Source of the DNA: DATBLE01 sp963808815
GTDB taxonomy: Bacteria; Actinomycetota; Thermoleophilia; Gaiellales; Gaiellaceae
Reading direction: 5' to 3'
Length of the DNA stretch: 64,000 nt
Assembly (NCBI GenBank): GCA_963808815.1
Contig: CAWEGI010000019.1
Coordinates: 62,001 to 126,000 of the forward strand
The position numbers and the translations under genes were made by a program. Below the pieces are notes generated by a model. The model was not told the origin of the DNA, did no database searches, and worked only from the letters and a program-made list of their open reading frames with translations. Below, one piece after another: positions 53,458-62,455 of this stretch (position 1 is the stretch's first letter; each line of letters opens with the position of its first letter).

Positions 53458-54177
53458 TCAGCCCGTCTCCGCCAGCCCGATGTACGCCGTCTCGAAGTCG
53501 CCGATGCGGGCGAGCTCCTCCGTCGTTCCCTGGAACTGGATCCGGCCACCCGAACGCATGACGTAGGTCCGGTCGGCGACCTCGATCGTCCGCGCCGCGT
53601 TCTGCTCGACGAGCAGGATCGTCACACCTTCCTCCTTCAGCTCCTGCAGGATCTCGAACACCTGGTCGACGATCAGCGGAGCGAGACCGAGCGTCGGCTC
53701 GTCCAAGAGAAGGAGCTTAGGGCGCGCCAGCAGCGCGCGTGCGATCGCGAGCTGCTGCTGTTCGCCGCCCGAGAGCTTCGAGCCCGGTCGGTCGTAGAGC
53801 GACCCCAGCACCGGAAAGCGCTCGCACATCTTCTTGACGTCGGTCTGTGCCGCGCGCCGGTCGCGCCGGGCGGATGTGCCGATGTGCAGGTTCTCGCCCA
53901 CCGAGAGCCGACTGAATATTCGGCGGTTCTCCGGAACGAGCGCGATCCCCCGCCGGAGGATCCCGTCGGGCGACACGCCGACGATCGAGCGCCCCTCGAA
54001 GGTGATCTGCCCCGCCGAGGGCCGCTGGACGCCGGTGATCGACCACAGCGTCGTCGACTTGCCCGCGCCGTTGTGTCCGATGAGGCCGACGAGCTCGCCC
54101 TGATTGACCTCGAGCGTGAGGTCGTTGACGGCCGCGACCCGTCCGTAGTGGACCGACACGTCAGTGAGATGCAGCAA
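53458..54177 (-). CDS. livF: Branched-chain amino acid-type ABC ATPase (LivF)
   Basis: 239 residues. GHNGAGKSTTLWSITG is Walker A, KLSGGEQQQLAIARALLARPKLLLLDEPTLGLAP the signature and Walker B, and LLVEQNAA the switch His region. TTG at 54177 is the start, with GGGAG upstream, giving a 17-base overlap with livG. ATP hydrolysis at the membrane drives the LivHM importer. Complete and unremarkable. Confidence 0.95.
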   Translation of the reverse strand: MLHLTDVSVHYGRVAAVNDLTLEVNQGELVGLIGHNGAGKSTTLWSITGVQRPSAGQITFEGRSIVGVSPDGILRRGIALVPENRRIFSRLSVGENLHIGTSARRDRRAAQTDVKKMCERFPVLGSLYDRPGSKLSGGEQQQLAIARALLARPKLLLLDEPTLGLAPLIVDQVFEILQELKEEGVTILLVEQNAARTIEVADRTYVMRSGGRIQFQGTTEELARIGDFETAYIGLAETG

Positions 54178-54928
54178 GCTTCGCTCCCTTCACGCCGAGG
54201 TAGGCGGCCACGACTCGCCTATCGGTTCGGATCTCCTCCGGCGTGCCGACGGCGATCGTCTTCCCGTAGTCGAGGACCTGGATCCGCTCGCACACCCGGA
54301 AGATGATCCGCATGTCGTGCTCGACGAGGAGCACGCCGCAGCCGAGCTGGTCGCGCAACGTGGCGATCGAGGTCGTCAAAGCGCGGCTCTCGGCATCGTC
54401 CAGCCCTGCAGCCGGTTCGTCCAGCAGCAGGAACCGCGGTGCGACCGCGACCGCCCGAGCGATCCCGACTCGCCGCTCGTCGCCGTGCGGAAGCGCGCTC
54501 GCGGGCAAGCGGGCGACGTGCTGCAGGCCGAGTCCCTCGATCAGCTCCGACGCTCGCCGCCTCGCCGCTCGGCGGTTGAGCCCCGCGCCGAGCGCGCCCA
54601 GCTCGACGTTCTCGAACACCGACAGCTCCGGAAATGTCGCGACGTCCTGGAACGTGCGGACGAGCCCGTTCGCGACGCGTCGGTGCGGCGGCCAATGACT
54701 CATGTCCACGCCGTCCACCGTCACCGTCCCGCCGTTGAGCGGGACGAATCCGCTGACGGCGTTCATGAACGTCGTCTTGCCCGCACCGTTCGGGCCGATC
54801 AGGCCCATGATCTGCCCCTGCTCGAGAGTCAGATCGACGCCGTCGACGGCCCTGACGCCCTCGAAGTGGACGCGGATACCCTCCGCGACGAGCTTCGCAG
54901 GCTCAGGGCCGTCGACAGCGCTTTCCAC
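54161..54928 (-). CDS. livG: Branched-chain amino acid-type ABC ATPase (LivG)
   Basis: 255 residues. LIGPNGAGKTTFMNAVSGF (Walker A), FQDVATFPELSVFENVELGAL, ALPHGDERRVGIARAVAVAPRFLLLDEPAAGLDD (a diverged signature ALPHGDERR instead of LSGGQ, common in LivG-like proteins that read LPYGxQRR) and LLVEHDMRIIF. GTG start at 54928 follows the binding protein gene by 23 bases. Second gene of the operon. Confidence 0.94.
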   Translation of the reverse strand: MESAVDGPEPAKLVAEGIRVHFEGVRAVDGVDLTLEQGQIMGLIGPNGAGKTTFMNAVSGFVPLNGGTVTVDGVDMSHWPPHRRVANGLVRTFQDVATFPELSVFENVELGALGAGLNRRAARRRASELIEGLGLQHVARLPASALPHGDERRVGIARAVAVAPRFLLLDEPAAGLDDAESRALTTSIATLRDQLGCGVLLVEHDMRIIFRVCERIQVLDYGKTIAVGTPEEIRTDRRVVAAYLGVKGAKLAASH

Positions 54929-54951
54929 GCTCAGCTACTCCGTTCGACTCG

Positions 54952-56208
54952 CTACTTGACCGCCGGCGGCTTGCCCGAGCAAGGGCTGCCGTCGCCGATG
55001 GTCGGGACCGTGTTCACCTTGGTGGTGGCGATCTGCTTGTCGACGCCGTTCGTCCACAGCTCCACCGAGTACGCGGCGGGCTGCGGCCGGTGGCACTTCG
55101 CAGTGAACTTCATCCTGCTGCCGAAGTAGTTGACCCTCACCGGACCGCCGAAGAGCGCCTTCGCCATCTTCGTGCCGTCAGTGCCTCCGGCCGCCTTGAT
55201 CGCGGCGACGACCGCGTCCGCGAGCGCGTAGCCCGGCAGCGCGTAGTGGTTGCCGAGTGGCGTCTTGTACGCCGCCCGGAACTGCGTGGCGATCGTGCGC
55301 ACCTGCGGCGTCTGCGTCCCGGCGCAGTAAGTCGGCAGGCACGCGAAGCCGAGTGCGTAGAAGTTCGACACCTTGCCGCCGACCTGGCGGACGAGCGTCC
55401 CGTTCACGGACGCGTTCGTGAGGATCGCCGTCTTCACACCGGCGTCGCGGATCGACCGCACCAGCTGCGATCCGTAGGGCTGCCACGACCCGTCGTAGAT
55501 CACGTCACAGCCCTTGACCTTGCCGCGCAGGCGCGTGATCTGCGAGGAGAGGTCGAGGTTCGGGCCGCCGACGAAGGTGTCCTCGCCGCAGACCGTCCCG
55601 CCGAGCTGAGTCCAGCGGGCCTTGAAGTAGTCCGCCGTCGCCTTCGAGTACTCGAGCGACGTGTCCTTGAAGATGTAGGCGCGCTTCAGGTTCGCCCGGT
55701 TCTTGCGGAACCACTCCGCCCCTGCCGTACCTTCGGTGTCGGAGCCGAGGCCCATGGAGCCGCCGTAGTCGCCGACGATCGCCGGCGTGGCGACCTTGGG
55801 TGACGACGCGCAGAGCGCGATGCCCGGCACCTTATGAGCCTTTGCCGCGTTGATCGCCGGGAACGAGAAGTCGAAATCGCAGGTGGCGATGATCGCGACC
55901 GCACCCTTCGAGATGAGCTCCTCCGCGTTCGTCGCCGCAGTCGGCTTGTCCGATTTCGTGTCGATCCATTGGACGTTGATCTTCCTGCCGAGTACGCCGC
56001 CCGCCTTGTTGATCTGCGCGATCCGCATCTGGAACAGCTGACCGGACTGCAGGTCGTATGGGGCGAGGATGCCGGTCTTGGCAGCCGAGATGCCGATCAG
56101 GATCGGTCCGGCGGCATTCCGGCCGCCTGACGCGCTCCCGACCGTCAGAGCCGTGACGAGCGCCCCGAGCGCCAGAATGGCGCCGAGCAGGGCGAGTCGC
56201 TTCCTCAT
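54952..56208 (-). CDS. livK: Branched-chain amino acid-type ABC substrate-binding protein (LivK-like)
   Basis: 418 residues, first gene of the importer operon. A signal peptide (MRKRLALLGAILALGALVTALTVGSASG) is followed by a type 1 periplasmic-binding domain: PILIGISAAKTGILAPYDLQSGQLFQMRIAQINKAGG, INVQWIDTKSD, AVAIIATCDFDFSFPAINAAKAHKVPGIALCAS, DVIYDGSWQPYGSQLVRSIRDAG and YALPGYALADAVVAAIKAAGGTDG. AAGGGAGGAAG precedes the ATG. An operator/promoter lies 50-80 bases upstream. Ligand likely a small amino acid-like or amide compound; not determined. Confidence 0.94.
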   Translation of the reverse strand: MRKRLALLGAILALGALVTALTVGSASGGRNAAGPILIGISAAKTGILAPYDLQSGQLFQMRIAQINKAGGVLGRKINVQWIDTKSDKPTAATNAEELISKGAVAIIATCDFDFSFPAINAAKAHKVPGIALCASSPKVATPAIVGDYGGSMGLGSDTEGTAGAEWFRKNRANLKRAYIFKDTSLEYSKATADYFKARWTQLGGTVCGEDTFVGGPNLDLSSQITRLRGKVKGCDVIYDGSWQPYGSQLVRSIRDAGVKTAILTNASVNGTLVRQVGGKVSNFYALGFACLPTYCAGTQTPQVRTIATQFRAAYKTPLGNHYALPGYALADAVVAAIKAAGGTDGTKMAKALFGGPVRVNYFGSRMKFTAKCHRPQPAAYSVELWTNGVDKQIATTKVNTVPTIGDGSPCSGKPPAVK

Positions 56209-56258
56209 TCTTCCTCCCTTCGAGCCGCAGAGGTGCGGCCGTCGATCACGGTGTGCCG

Positions 56259-56287
56259 ACTCTAAGAGAATCCGCCGTTGTATACAA
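56259..56287 (-). promoter_or_regulatory. Promoter of the Liv operon with GntR-type operator
   Basis: On the minus strand TTGTAT (56282-56287) and TAGAGT (56259-56264) are 17 bases apart. The perfect palindrome TTGTATACAA (56278-56287) covers the -35 box. Such sites are typical of GntR/FadR-family repressors of catabolic operons; a ligand from the imported compound would release it. No such regulator is in the window. Confidence 0.6.
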
Positions 56288-56313
56288 AGGTCATCGTTCG
56301 TCGGCGACGGGCG

Positions 56314-57063
56314 TCATCGGGCCGCCCAGCCGCCGTCGACGAGGATGCTTTCTCCATGGATGTACGCCGCCGCATCGGAAGCGAGGAACACCGCGAGCGG
56401 CGCGATGTCCTCGACGATTCCGACCCGTCCGTACGGCGTGCCGTCCAGGTACATCTGCTCGTAGTCGGGGTCCTCGAGCAGCTTTTCGTTCATGGGCGTC
56501 CGGATGTTGCCCGGGGCAATGGCGTTCACGCGAATTCCCGCCGGCGCGAGCTCGACCGCGAGTGCTTTCGTCAGCTGCTCGATCGCCCCCTTGGTCGCGC
56601 AATAGGCAGCCGAGTTCGGGAACGCGACCTGGCCCGCGATCGACGAGACGAAGGTCACCGACGAGCCACGACCCAGCTCCTGCACCGCCGCCTTCGTGAG
56701 CGCGTAGGGCGCCCGGACGTTCACACGCCACTGCAGGTCGAAGTCCTCGAGCGGCGCCTCCGCGAGCGGGCTGGGAAGGAAGATGCCGGCCATGTGCAGG
56801 AGCGAACTGATCGCTCCGAACGCACCGAGCGCTTCCTCGACGATCCGCCCCGCGGCGGCTTCGTCGACGAGCTCGACCGCGACGACGTGGTGCTCGCCGC
56901 ACCGTGACGCGCATTGCGCCAGCCGCTCCTGGTCGCGACCGACCAGGACCACCTTCGCACCGGCTTCCGACATCGCCTCTGCGCAGGCCAGGCCGATGCC
57001 GGAGCTCGCGCCCGTGATCACCACGACCTTGTCGTCGAGCCTCGCCGACGGGAATCGGCTCAT
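56314..57063 (-). CDS. Short-chain dehydrogenase/reductase
   Basis: 249 residues. VVVITGASSGIGLACAEAM (TGxxxGIG), LLHMAGIFLP (NNAG-like, here HMAG), TFVSSIAGQVAF (Ser), YCATKGAIEQL (YxxxK) and VNAIAPGNIRTPMN. It is the third gene of the hyuA-hyuB-SDR operon (4-base overlap with hyuB). Substrate unknown, probably a hydroxy or keto product of ring opening. Confidence 0.93.
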   Translation of the reverse strand: MSRFPSARLDDKVVVITGASSGIGLACAEAMSEAGAKVVLVGRDQERLAQCASRCGEHHVVAVELVDEAAAGRIVEEALGAFGAISSLLHMAGIFLPSPLAEAPLEDFDLQWRVNVRAPYALTKAAVQELGRGSSVTFVSSIAGQVAFPNSAAYCATKGAIEQLTKALAVELAPAGIRVNAIAPGNIRTPMNEKLLEDPDYEQMYLDGTPYGRVGIVEDIAPLAVFLASDAAAYIHGESILVDGGWAAR

Positions 57064-58820
57064 CGCGCGCTCCTCAGGCGGCGCGTCTCCGCCTCGTCGA
57101 CCGCCAGCGAGTCGTCGAGGACATCGCGCTCGAACGCCACGCCGTAGACCTCCCGCGCGCGGTCGAAGCTGACGAAGTGCGCGAGCACGTCCTCGCGCAC
57201 CCGTCCCGGCTCGCGCTCGCGCGGGTTGCCGTAGCCGCCACCTCCGCTGAGCAGGTGCCCGAGCAGCTCGCCCGGCGGGAGCACGACCTGCGCGATCGGG
57301 TGCAGCTCCTCTTCGCTTCCGTCGGCGCGCACCTTGAACGCGATCGACGAGGCGGCCGTCCCGCCGCCCTGCGTGCCCCGCGGAGGGTGGTGGTGGCCGT
57401 CGGTGACGTACGCAGCGGTCATCGCATCCCGCTTCGGCCCGTACGTGACCCGCGTACCGGGCGCTCCTCGACGCCGGCCTGCGCCCTCGGAGTCGGGCCG
57501 AACGCGAACCTCGTGGATCCGGATCGGGTATTTCTGCTCGTCGATCTCGACGCTGTCACGGAACATCAGCCCGTTGGTGACGGCGTTGCCGTACGTGACC
57601 CACCCGTCGTGCTCCGGCCCGGCCGGGCCGCCCTGGGAGCCGAGAAACTTCTGATTCACGTACGCGCTGCCTTGCTTCCGCCAGTCCGTCCCCGAGACGA
57701 CGGCAAAGCCGGGCCCGATACCGCAGGCGCCCTCCGCCAGGCCATAGCCGTCCCAGGCGTCGGCGATCGTGCGCTGCGTCGTCACCACCAGCCGCTCCCC
57801 GACGTTCGTCGTCGCCACCGAGCACGAGTGCGGGAAGCGGGGGATGCCGACCACGCAGTTCTCGCGCAGCCGCACCTTCACCCGCCGGAAGGTGCCGGCG
57901 TTGTGTGGGATGTCCGGGTCGATCGAGTTGAAGATCCCGGTCATGCAGTTGTTCATCGCACACGTTCGGGACTCGTTGACACCCGCCGGGAGGCAGTCGA
58001 TGTTGTCGGTCAGATCGGCCTCGATCATCCCCGCCTCGGGATCGATCGTGATCGACACCCGGATCGGGATCCCGTCGGGAGCCGGGCCGAACGGGTCGTG
58101 CATGCCCTCGCCGACGATTGTCCCGGCCGGCATCGTCGAGATCACGTGCGCGATGCGCCGCTCGGAGTAGTCGAACCACTCCTCGACGAACTCCGTCAGC
58201 GTTCCCTCCCCGTACTTCGCGCAGAGTTCCTTCAGGCGCGCCTCGCCGATCCGGGCCGCGCCGATCATCGCGAGGTAGTCGCCGTACCACTGATCGGGCA
58301 CCCGGATCCGGCGGCGGCACATGCGGATCACGTCGTCGACGTCGCGGTACTCCTGCTGCACGCGCACCGCCGGGAAGATCAGGCTGCCCTCCTCGTAGAC
58401 GTCTCGCGCGTACGGCATGTAGGTCGTCGGCTGTGCGTTCCCGCAGTCGGCCTGGTGCGCCTTGGCGGCAGCTGTGAACACATGTCGGCCCTCCCAGAAG
58501 ACCGGGACGAGGATCACATGGTCAGCCGGGTGGGTGTTCCCGAGATACGGGTCGTTGTGAAGGAACGCGTCCCCCTCGACCAGAAGTGGATGCAGATCGG
58601 TCATCGCTTCCGCGAGGAACTCCATTCCGATCACGTGCACCGGCAGGCCCTCCGCCGAGGCGAGCAGCCGGTTGTCGCCGGTGATCAGCGCGCAGGAGAA
58701 GTCGCGGGCCATGTTCAGCACCGCGGAGCGGCCGGTGCGCAGGAGCGTGTTCTCCATCTCGCGGACGATCGAGTCGAGCCGGTTGGCGATCACCGCGAGC
58801 GTGACGGGATCGAGGCTCAC
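57060..58820 (-). CDS. hyuB: Hydantoinase B/oxoprolinase subunit
   Basis: 586 residues from a GTG at 58820 (MSLDPVTLAVIANRLDSIVREMENTLLRTGRS); a longer ORF reaches further upstream but into the hyuA gene. Conserved blocks: ARDFSCALITGDNRLLASAEGLPVH, EGDAFLHNDPYLGNTHPADHVILVPVF, KAHQADCGNAQPTTYMPYARDVYEEG, VNESRTCAMNNCMTGIFNSIDPDIPHNAGTFRRV and LLSGGGGYGNPREREPGRVREDV. GTGA overlap with hyuA. This branch (ending GGGGYGN, with the HAQ-type N-terminus) differs from the other two HyuB copies. Confidence 0.94.
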   Translation of the reverse strand: MSLDPVTLAVIANRLDSIVREMENTLLRTGRSAVLNMARDFSCALITGDNRLLASAEGLPVHVIGMEFLAEAMTDLHPLLVEGDAFLHNDPYLGNTHPADHVILVPVFWEGRHVFTAAAKAHQADCGNAQPTTYMPYARDVYEEGSLIFPAVRVQQEYRDVDDVIRMCRRRIRVPDQWYGDYLAMIGAARIGEARLKELCAKYGEGTLTEFVEEWFDYSERRIAHVISTMPAGTIVGEGMHDPFGPAPDGIPIRVSITIDPEAGMIEADLTDNIDCLPAGVNESRTCAMNNCMTGIFNSIDPDIPHNAGTFRRVKVRLRENCVVGIPRFPHSCSVATTNVGERLVVTTQRTIADAWDGYGLAEGACGIGPGFAVVSGTDWRKQGSAYVNQKFLGSQGGPAGPEHDGWVTYGNAVTNGLMFRDSVEIDEQKYPIRIHEVRVRPDSEGAGRRRGAPGTRVTYGPKRDAMTAAYVTDGHHHPPRGTQGGGTAASSIAFKVRADGSEEELHPIAQVVLPPGELLGHLLSGGGGYGNPREREPGRVREDVLAHFVSFDRAREVYGVAFERDVLDDSLAVDEAETRRLRSAR

Positions 58821-60937
58821 GCGATTGCCTTCTCCCGCACCGGCCGTCCGTCCGCTGCGTCCGACTCCAGCTCGAGCAGGTAGTTGCCGAGTTCCGTGAC
58901 GACGGCGCTCGAGCCGGGGTACACGACCACCGTGGTCGTCGGCTCGCGGAGGATGGCCGGTCCGTCGATCTTCGTCCCGGCCGGCAGAGCAGCGCCGTCG
59001 TACCGCGGCACCGGCGCCAATCCGGTCTCCTTGAAGTACGCCTCGACGTGATCCGAGGCGTCGACCCTCGTCCCCGCCGCCGACGGCTCGCGCGGCTGAA
59101 GGTCCGGCTTCTCGAGCACGGCCGTGGCGCGCGCCTTCCAGAGCAGGCACTCGAGGTACTGGCCCGGCTCACGGACGGCGAAGATCCGCTCGTGCGTCGC
59201 GTGGAAGGCCTCTTCTACCGCGCGCACGTCCTCGTCCGACTCGAGCCGAGACGGTACGGGCACGTCCAGCTCCCACACCTGCGCGCGATAGCGGGCCTCG
59301 ACGAAGAAGTGCCTGCGCGTCTCGGTGACGGGCAGCCCGCGCAGCCCGGTCAGGAACGCGTCCGCCCGAGCGTCGACCTCCGCCAACGCCTCGTTCACCG
59401 CCTCGCGGTCGAGCGACCGTGTCTCCTCGTACCGACTGCGGGAGAACTCGGAGACGATGTCTGCGAAGAGCGCGCCGCAGGCCGAGAGCGCGCTTGCCGT
59501 CGACGGCACGAGCACGCGGCGGCACCCGAGCTCGCGTGCGATCGGGACGATGTTCAGGCCGGAGGCGCCCCCGCCGGCGACCAGGGTCACCTCTCTGGGA
59601 TCGATGCCCTGCGCGATCGTGATCTCCCGGATCGCACCGACGATGTTCTCGGAGGAGATCGTCAGCGCCGCGTGAGCGGCTTCGTGGACACCGAGCCCGA
59701 GCGGACCTGCGAGCGCCCGCTCGACGGCCGCGTGCGCGGCGTCTGCCTCCAGGGGCAGACGCCCGCCCAGGAAGTAGTCGGGGTCGATCCACCCGAGCAC
59801 GACGGCGGCGTCGGTGATGGTCGCGTCGCTGCCGCCGTGGCCGTAGCAGGCTGGGCCAGGCTCGGCGCCTGCGCTCTGAGGGCCGACGCGGAGCAGACCG
59901 CCAGGGTCGATCCAGACGATCGAGCCCCCGCCGGCGCCGATCGACTTGACGTCGACGGCGCGGATCCCGGTGATGTGCCCGATCCAGCGCCCACCCAGCC
60001 AGTTCTCCGCCGAGTAGTTGATCTCGCCGGCGGTCACGAGCCCGACGTCGAAGGTGGTCCCACCCGTGTCGCAGACGATCAGGTCGCGGTCAGACGTTTC
60101 CGCCTTCGAGTACGTCAGCGCCGCGACGGGCGCCATGGACGGACCGGAGCCGATCGAGTAGATCGGTCGCTCGGTCACCTCCTCCGGACGCCAGGCGCCG
60201 CCGAACGAGGTGGCGACGAAGATGTGACCGTCGAGTCCTGCATGCCGCAAGTCCTGCTCCAGCGTCTGCAGGTATGCCTGCATCAGCGGCTTCAGCGACG
60301 CGTCGATGGCGGTCGACGACGCCCGCCGGTACTCGCGGATGATCGGATTCAGCTGGTGCGAGAGCGTGAACGGCACCTCCGGCCACTCGCGGGCGAGCAG
60401 CTCGCCGACGCGAAGCTCGTGGTCCGGGTTGACGATCGCCCAGATCAGGCACACCGCGACTGCCTCCGCGCCCAGGCGCCGCGCGTTCTCGATCGCGGTG
60501 AGGACGCTCTGCTCGTCGAGCTCGACGAAGACGTCCCCCTCGGAGTCGATGCGCTCGCGGATCTCGAACGTCAGGTAGCGGGGCACGTACGGAGGCGGGT
60601 AAGGGAGCTGCCGGAAAGGCTCGAGCTTCCCGCCCTCGCGGAGCAGGAGGACGTCCGGGAAGCCCTCGGTGGTGAAGAACGCGGTCCGGGCCGTGCGGCC
60701 CTCGACGATCGCGTTCGTCGCCCGGGTCGTGCCGTAGGTGAACACGTCGGTGCGTGCGAGCAGCTCGCCGACCGTGACCCCGAGCTCCGGCGCAAGCTGC
60801 TCGAGCCCGTCTTCGATGCTCTGGAACGCACGCTCGAGGTCGGTCGGCGCCTTCGCCAGGTGGAGCATCCCGCCTTCGTCGGCGACGACCACGTCCGTGA
60901 AGGTGCCTCCGGTGTCGACGGAGATGCGGAAGCCCAT
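58817..60937 (-). CDS. hyuA: Hydantoinase A/oxoprolinase subunit
   Basis: 706 residues, intact. FRISVDTGGTFTDVVVADEGG (phosphate-1), FTYGTTRATNAIVEGRTARTAFFTTEGFPDVLLLREGG, PFTLSHQLNPIIREYRRASSTAIDASLKPLMQAYL, LIVCDTGGTTFDVGLVTAGEI (phosphate-2), GAEPGPACYGHGGSDATITDAAVVLG and VTLVAGGGASGLNIVPIARELGCRRV. First gene of the hyuA-hyuB-SDR operon, with its promoter at 61018-61047 about 80 bases upstream. ATP-dependent ring hydrolysis subunit. Confidence 0.95.
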   Translation of the reverse strand: MGFRISVDTGGTFTDVVVADEGGMLHLAKAPTDLERAFQSIEDGLEQLAPELGVTVGELLARTDVFTYGTTRATNAIVEGRTARTAFFTTEGFPDVLLLREGGKLEPFRQLPYPPPYVPRYLTFEIRERIDSEGDVFVELDEQSVLTAIENARRLGAEAVAVCLIWAIVNPDHELRVGELLAREWPEVPFTLSHQLNPIIREYRRASSTAIDASLKPLMQAYLQTLEQDLRHAGLDGHIFVATSFGGAWRPEEVTERPIYSIGSGPSMAPVAALTYSKAETSDRDLIVCDTGGTTFDVGLVTAGEINYSAENWLGGRWIGHITGIRAVDVKSIGAGGGSIVWIDPGGLLRVGPQSAGAEPGPACYGHGGSDATITDAAVVLGWIDPDYFLGGRLPLEADAAHAAVERALAGPLGLGVHEAAHAALTISSENIVGAIREITIAQGIDPREVTLVAGGGASGLNIVPIARELGCRRVLVPSTASALSACGALFADIVSEFSRSRYEETRSLDREAVNEALAEVDARADAFLTGLRGLPVTETRRHFFVEARYRAQVWELDVPVPSRLESDEDVRAVEEAFHATHERIFAVREPGQYLECLLWKARATAVLEKPDLQPREPSAAGTRVDASDHVEAYFKETGLAPVPRYDGAALPAGTKIDGPAILREPTTTVVVYPGSSAVVTELGNYLLELESDAADGRPVREKAIA

Positions 60938-61017
60938 CAGCTGTCGACCGCCATCCGCAACGAGTCAGAAGCTCCCGGTCGGTTCCGGTCGCCACCAGCT
61001 GACGACCCCTGCGCCCG

Positions 61018-61047
61018 ATTATCCGACAGCCTGGTCCGACGAATCAA
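61018..61047 (-). promoter_or_regulatory. Sigma70-like promoter of the hyuA-hyuB-SDR operon
   Basis: On the minus strand TTGATT (61042-61047), 18-base spacer, GATAAT (61018-61023). The spacer shares GGAC..AGGCT and the box is followed by CGGGCG, nearly the same as the sugar ABC promoter at 6221-6250. Confidence 0.6.
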
Positions 61048-61069
61048 GCGGGTGGGGCGGTCCCGGTGC

Positions 61070-62371
61070 TCAGCTGCCCGACGTCGCCTCCGTGAGGGAC
61101 GCTTCGAGGATCTCCAGCCCTTCGTCGACGTCGCCGTCGTCCGCGAGGATCGGAACCAGAACGCGGAGCACGTTCGAGTAGAGCCCGCAGGTGAGCAGCA
61201 TCAGTCCGTTCGCTCGCGCGATATCGGTCGTCCTCTTCGCCAGGTCCGCGGCGGGGCGGCGAGAGGCGGTGTCCTCGACGAGCTCCATCGCGAGCATCGG
61301 GCCAAGCCCGCGCACCTCGCCGACCTCGCGCACGCGCGTGGCGATCTCCCCGAGCCGTGCGCGAATCCGGTCGCCGAGAGCCTCGGCCTTCGCCCGGAAG
61401 TCGTCGGTCGCGACCTCGTCGAGGACGGCCAGTGCGGCGGCGCAGGCGACTGGATTGCCCCCGAACGTGCCCCCGAGACCGCCGGGCGGGACGGCATCGA
61501 CGACCTCGGCACGGCCGGTGACGCCGGCGAGGGGAAGTCCGCCGCCCAGAGACTTGCCCGACACGACGAGGTCGGGCTCCACTCCGAAATGCTCGACCGC
61601 CCAGACAGGACCGGTACGACCGACTCCGGACTGCACCTCGTCGGCGACGTAGAGGATGCCGTGCTCGCGGCAGAGCGCACTCAGCCGCTGGAGGAACTCG
61701 CCCGGCATCGGGATGAAGCCACCCTCGCCCTGCACCGTCTCGAGCACGACACAGGCGACCGAGACTGGGTCGACATCCGCCTTGAACAGGTGCTCGAGCG
61801 CAGCGATCGCACCGTCCGTGTCGACGCCGCGGAACGGATACGGCGCCACCGTGCGGTGTACCTCGGAAGCGAAGGGCCCGAACCCCTTCTTGTACGGGAC
61901 GACCTTGCTCGTCATCGTCATCGCGAGCAGCGTTCGGCCGTGGAAGGCGTAGTCGAAGACGACGACGGCCGGGCGGCCGGTCGCGACGCGCGAGATCTTG
62001 ACCGCGTTCTCGATCGCCTCCGCGCCCGAGTTGACGAGCACGCTCCGCTGCTCGCCTTCGCCGCACGGAGAGAGCTCGGCGAGCCGGCGGCAGACCTCGA
62101 CGTAGGGCTCGTACGCGCTGACCATGAAGCACTGGTGCAGGTAGCGGTCGACCTGCTCGTGGATCGCAGCGACCGCGGCCGGGAAGTTGTGGCCGGTGTT
62201 CTGGCAGCCGATCCCGCCGGCGAAGTCGATGTAGCTGCGGCCGTCGACGTCCCAGAGCCGGGCACCCTCGGCCCGGTCGACGACGACGGGGGAGACGGCC
62301 ACGCCCTGGGCGACGTACCGGGCCCGCGCCTCGAGGATGCGCTCGCTCTCGGTGCCGTGCTGGATCGCCAT
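61070..62371 (-). CDS. gabT: Class III aminotransferase (4-aminobutyrate aminotransferase type)
   Basis: 433 residues. RLWDVDGRSYIDFAGGIGCQNTGHNFPAAVAAI is the GabT N-terminus, VNSGAEAIENAVKISRVATGRPAVVVFDYAFHGRT the PLP phosphate region, VACVVLETVQGEGGFIPMPGEFLQRLSALCREHGILYVADEVQSGVGRTG the cofactor Asp, and VVSGKSLGGGLPLAGVTGR the Schiff-base Lys. It likely moves the terminal amino group of an omega-amino acid (for example GABA) to 2-oxoglutarate. Convenient partner to the succinate-semialdehyde-like ALDH at 29-31 kb. It sits between the hyuAB operon and pxpA. Confidence 0.93.
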   Translation of the reverse strand: MAIQHGTESERILEARARYVAQGVAVSPVVVDRAEGARLWDVDGRSYIDFAGGIGCQNTGHNFPAAVAAIHEQVDRYLHQCFMVSAYEPYVEVCRRLAELSPCGEGEQRSVLVNSGAEAIENAVKISRVATGRPAVVVFDYAFHGRTLLAMTMTSKVVPYKKGFGPFASEVHRTVAPYPFRGVDTDGAIAALEHLFKADVDPVSVACVVLETVQGEGGFIPMPGEFLQRLSALCREHGILYVADEVQSGVGRTGPVWAVEHFGVEPDLVVSGKSLGGGLPLAGVTGRAEVVDAVPPGGLGGTFGGNPVACAAALAVLDEVATDDFRAKAEALGDRIRARLGEIATRVREVGEVRGLGPMLAMELVEDTASRRPAADLAKRTTDIARANGLMLLTCGLYSNVLRVLVPILADDGDVDEGLEILEASLTEATSGS

Positions 62372-62419
62372 CGTCCGCAAGCAGAGACTACTCCGCCGGA
62401 CGCCGGTGAGTCGCGGAGC

Positions 62420-62432
62420 CCCGATAATCGGG
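62420..62432. promoter_or_regulatory. Perfect palindrome with GATAAT box upstream of pxpA
   Basis: CCCGATAATCGGG is a perfect 13-bp palindrome in the divergent gap between the aminotransferase and pxpA, 24 bases before the pxpA ATG. It contains the GATAATCGGGCG sequence seen at the 61018 promoter. It may be a -10 box, an operator or both; no clear -35 was found. Confidence 0.4.
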
Positions 62433-62455
62433 CGGAGCGAGCGGAGGAGGTCAGC

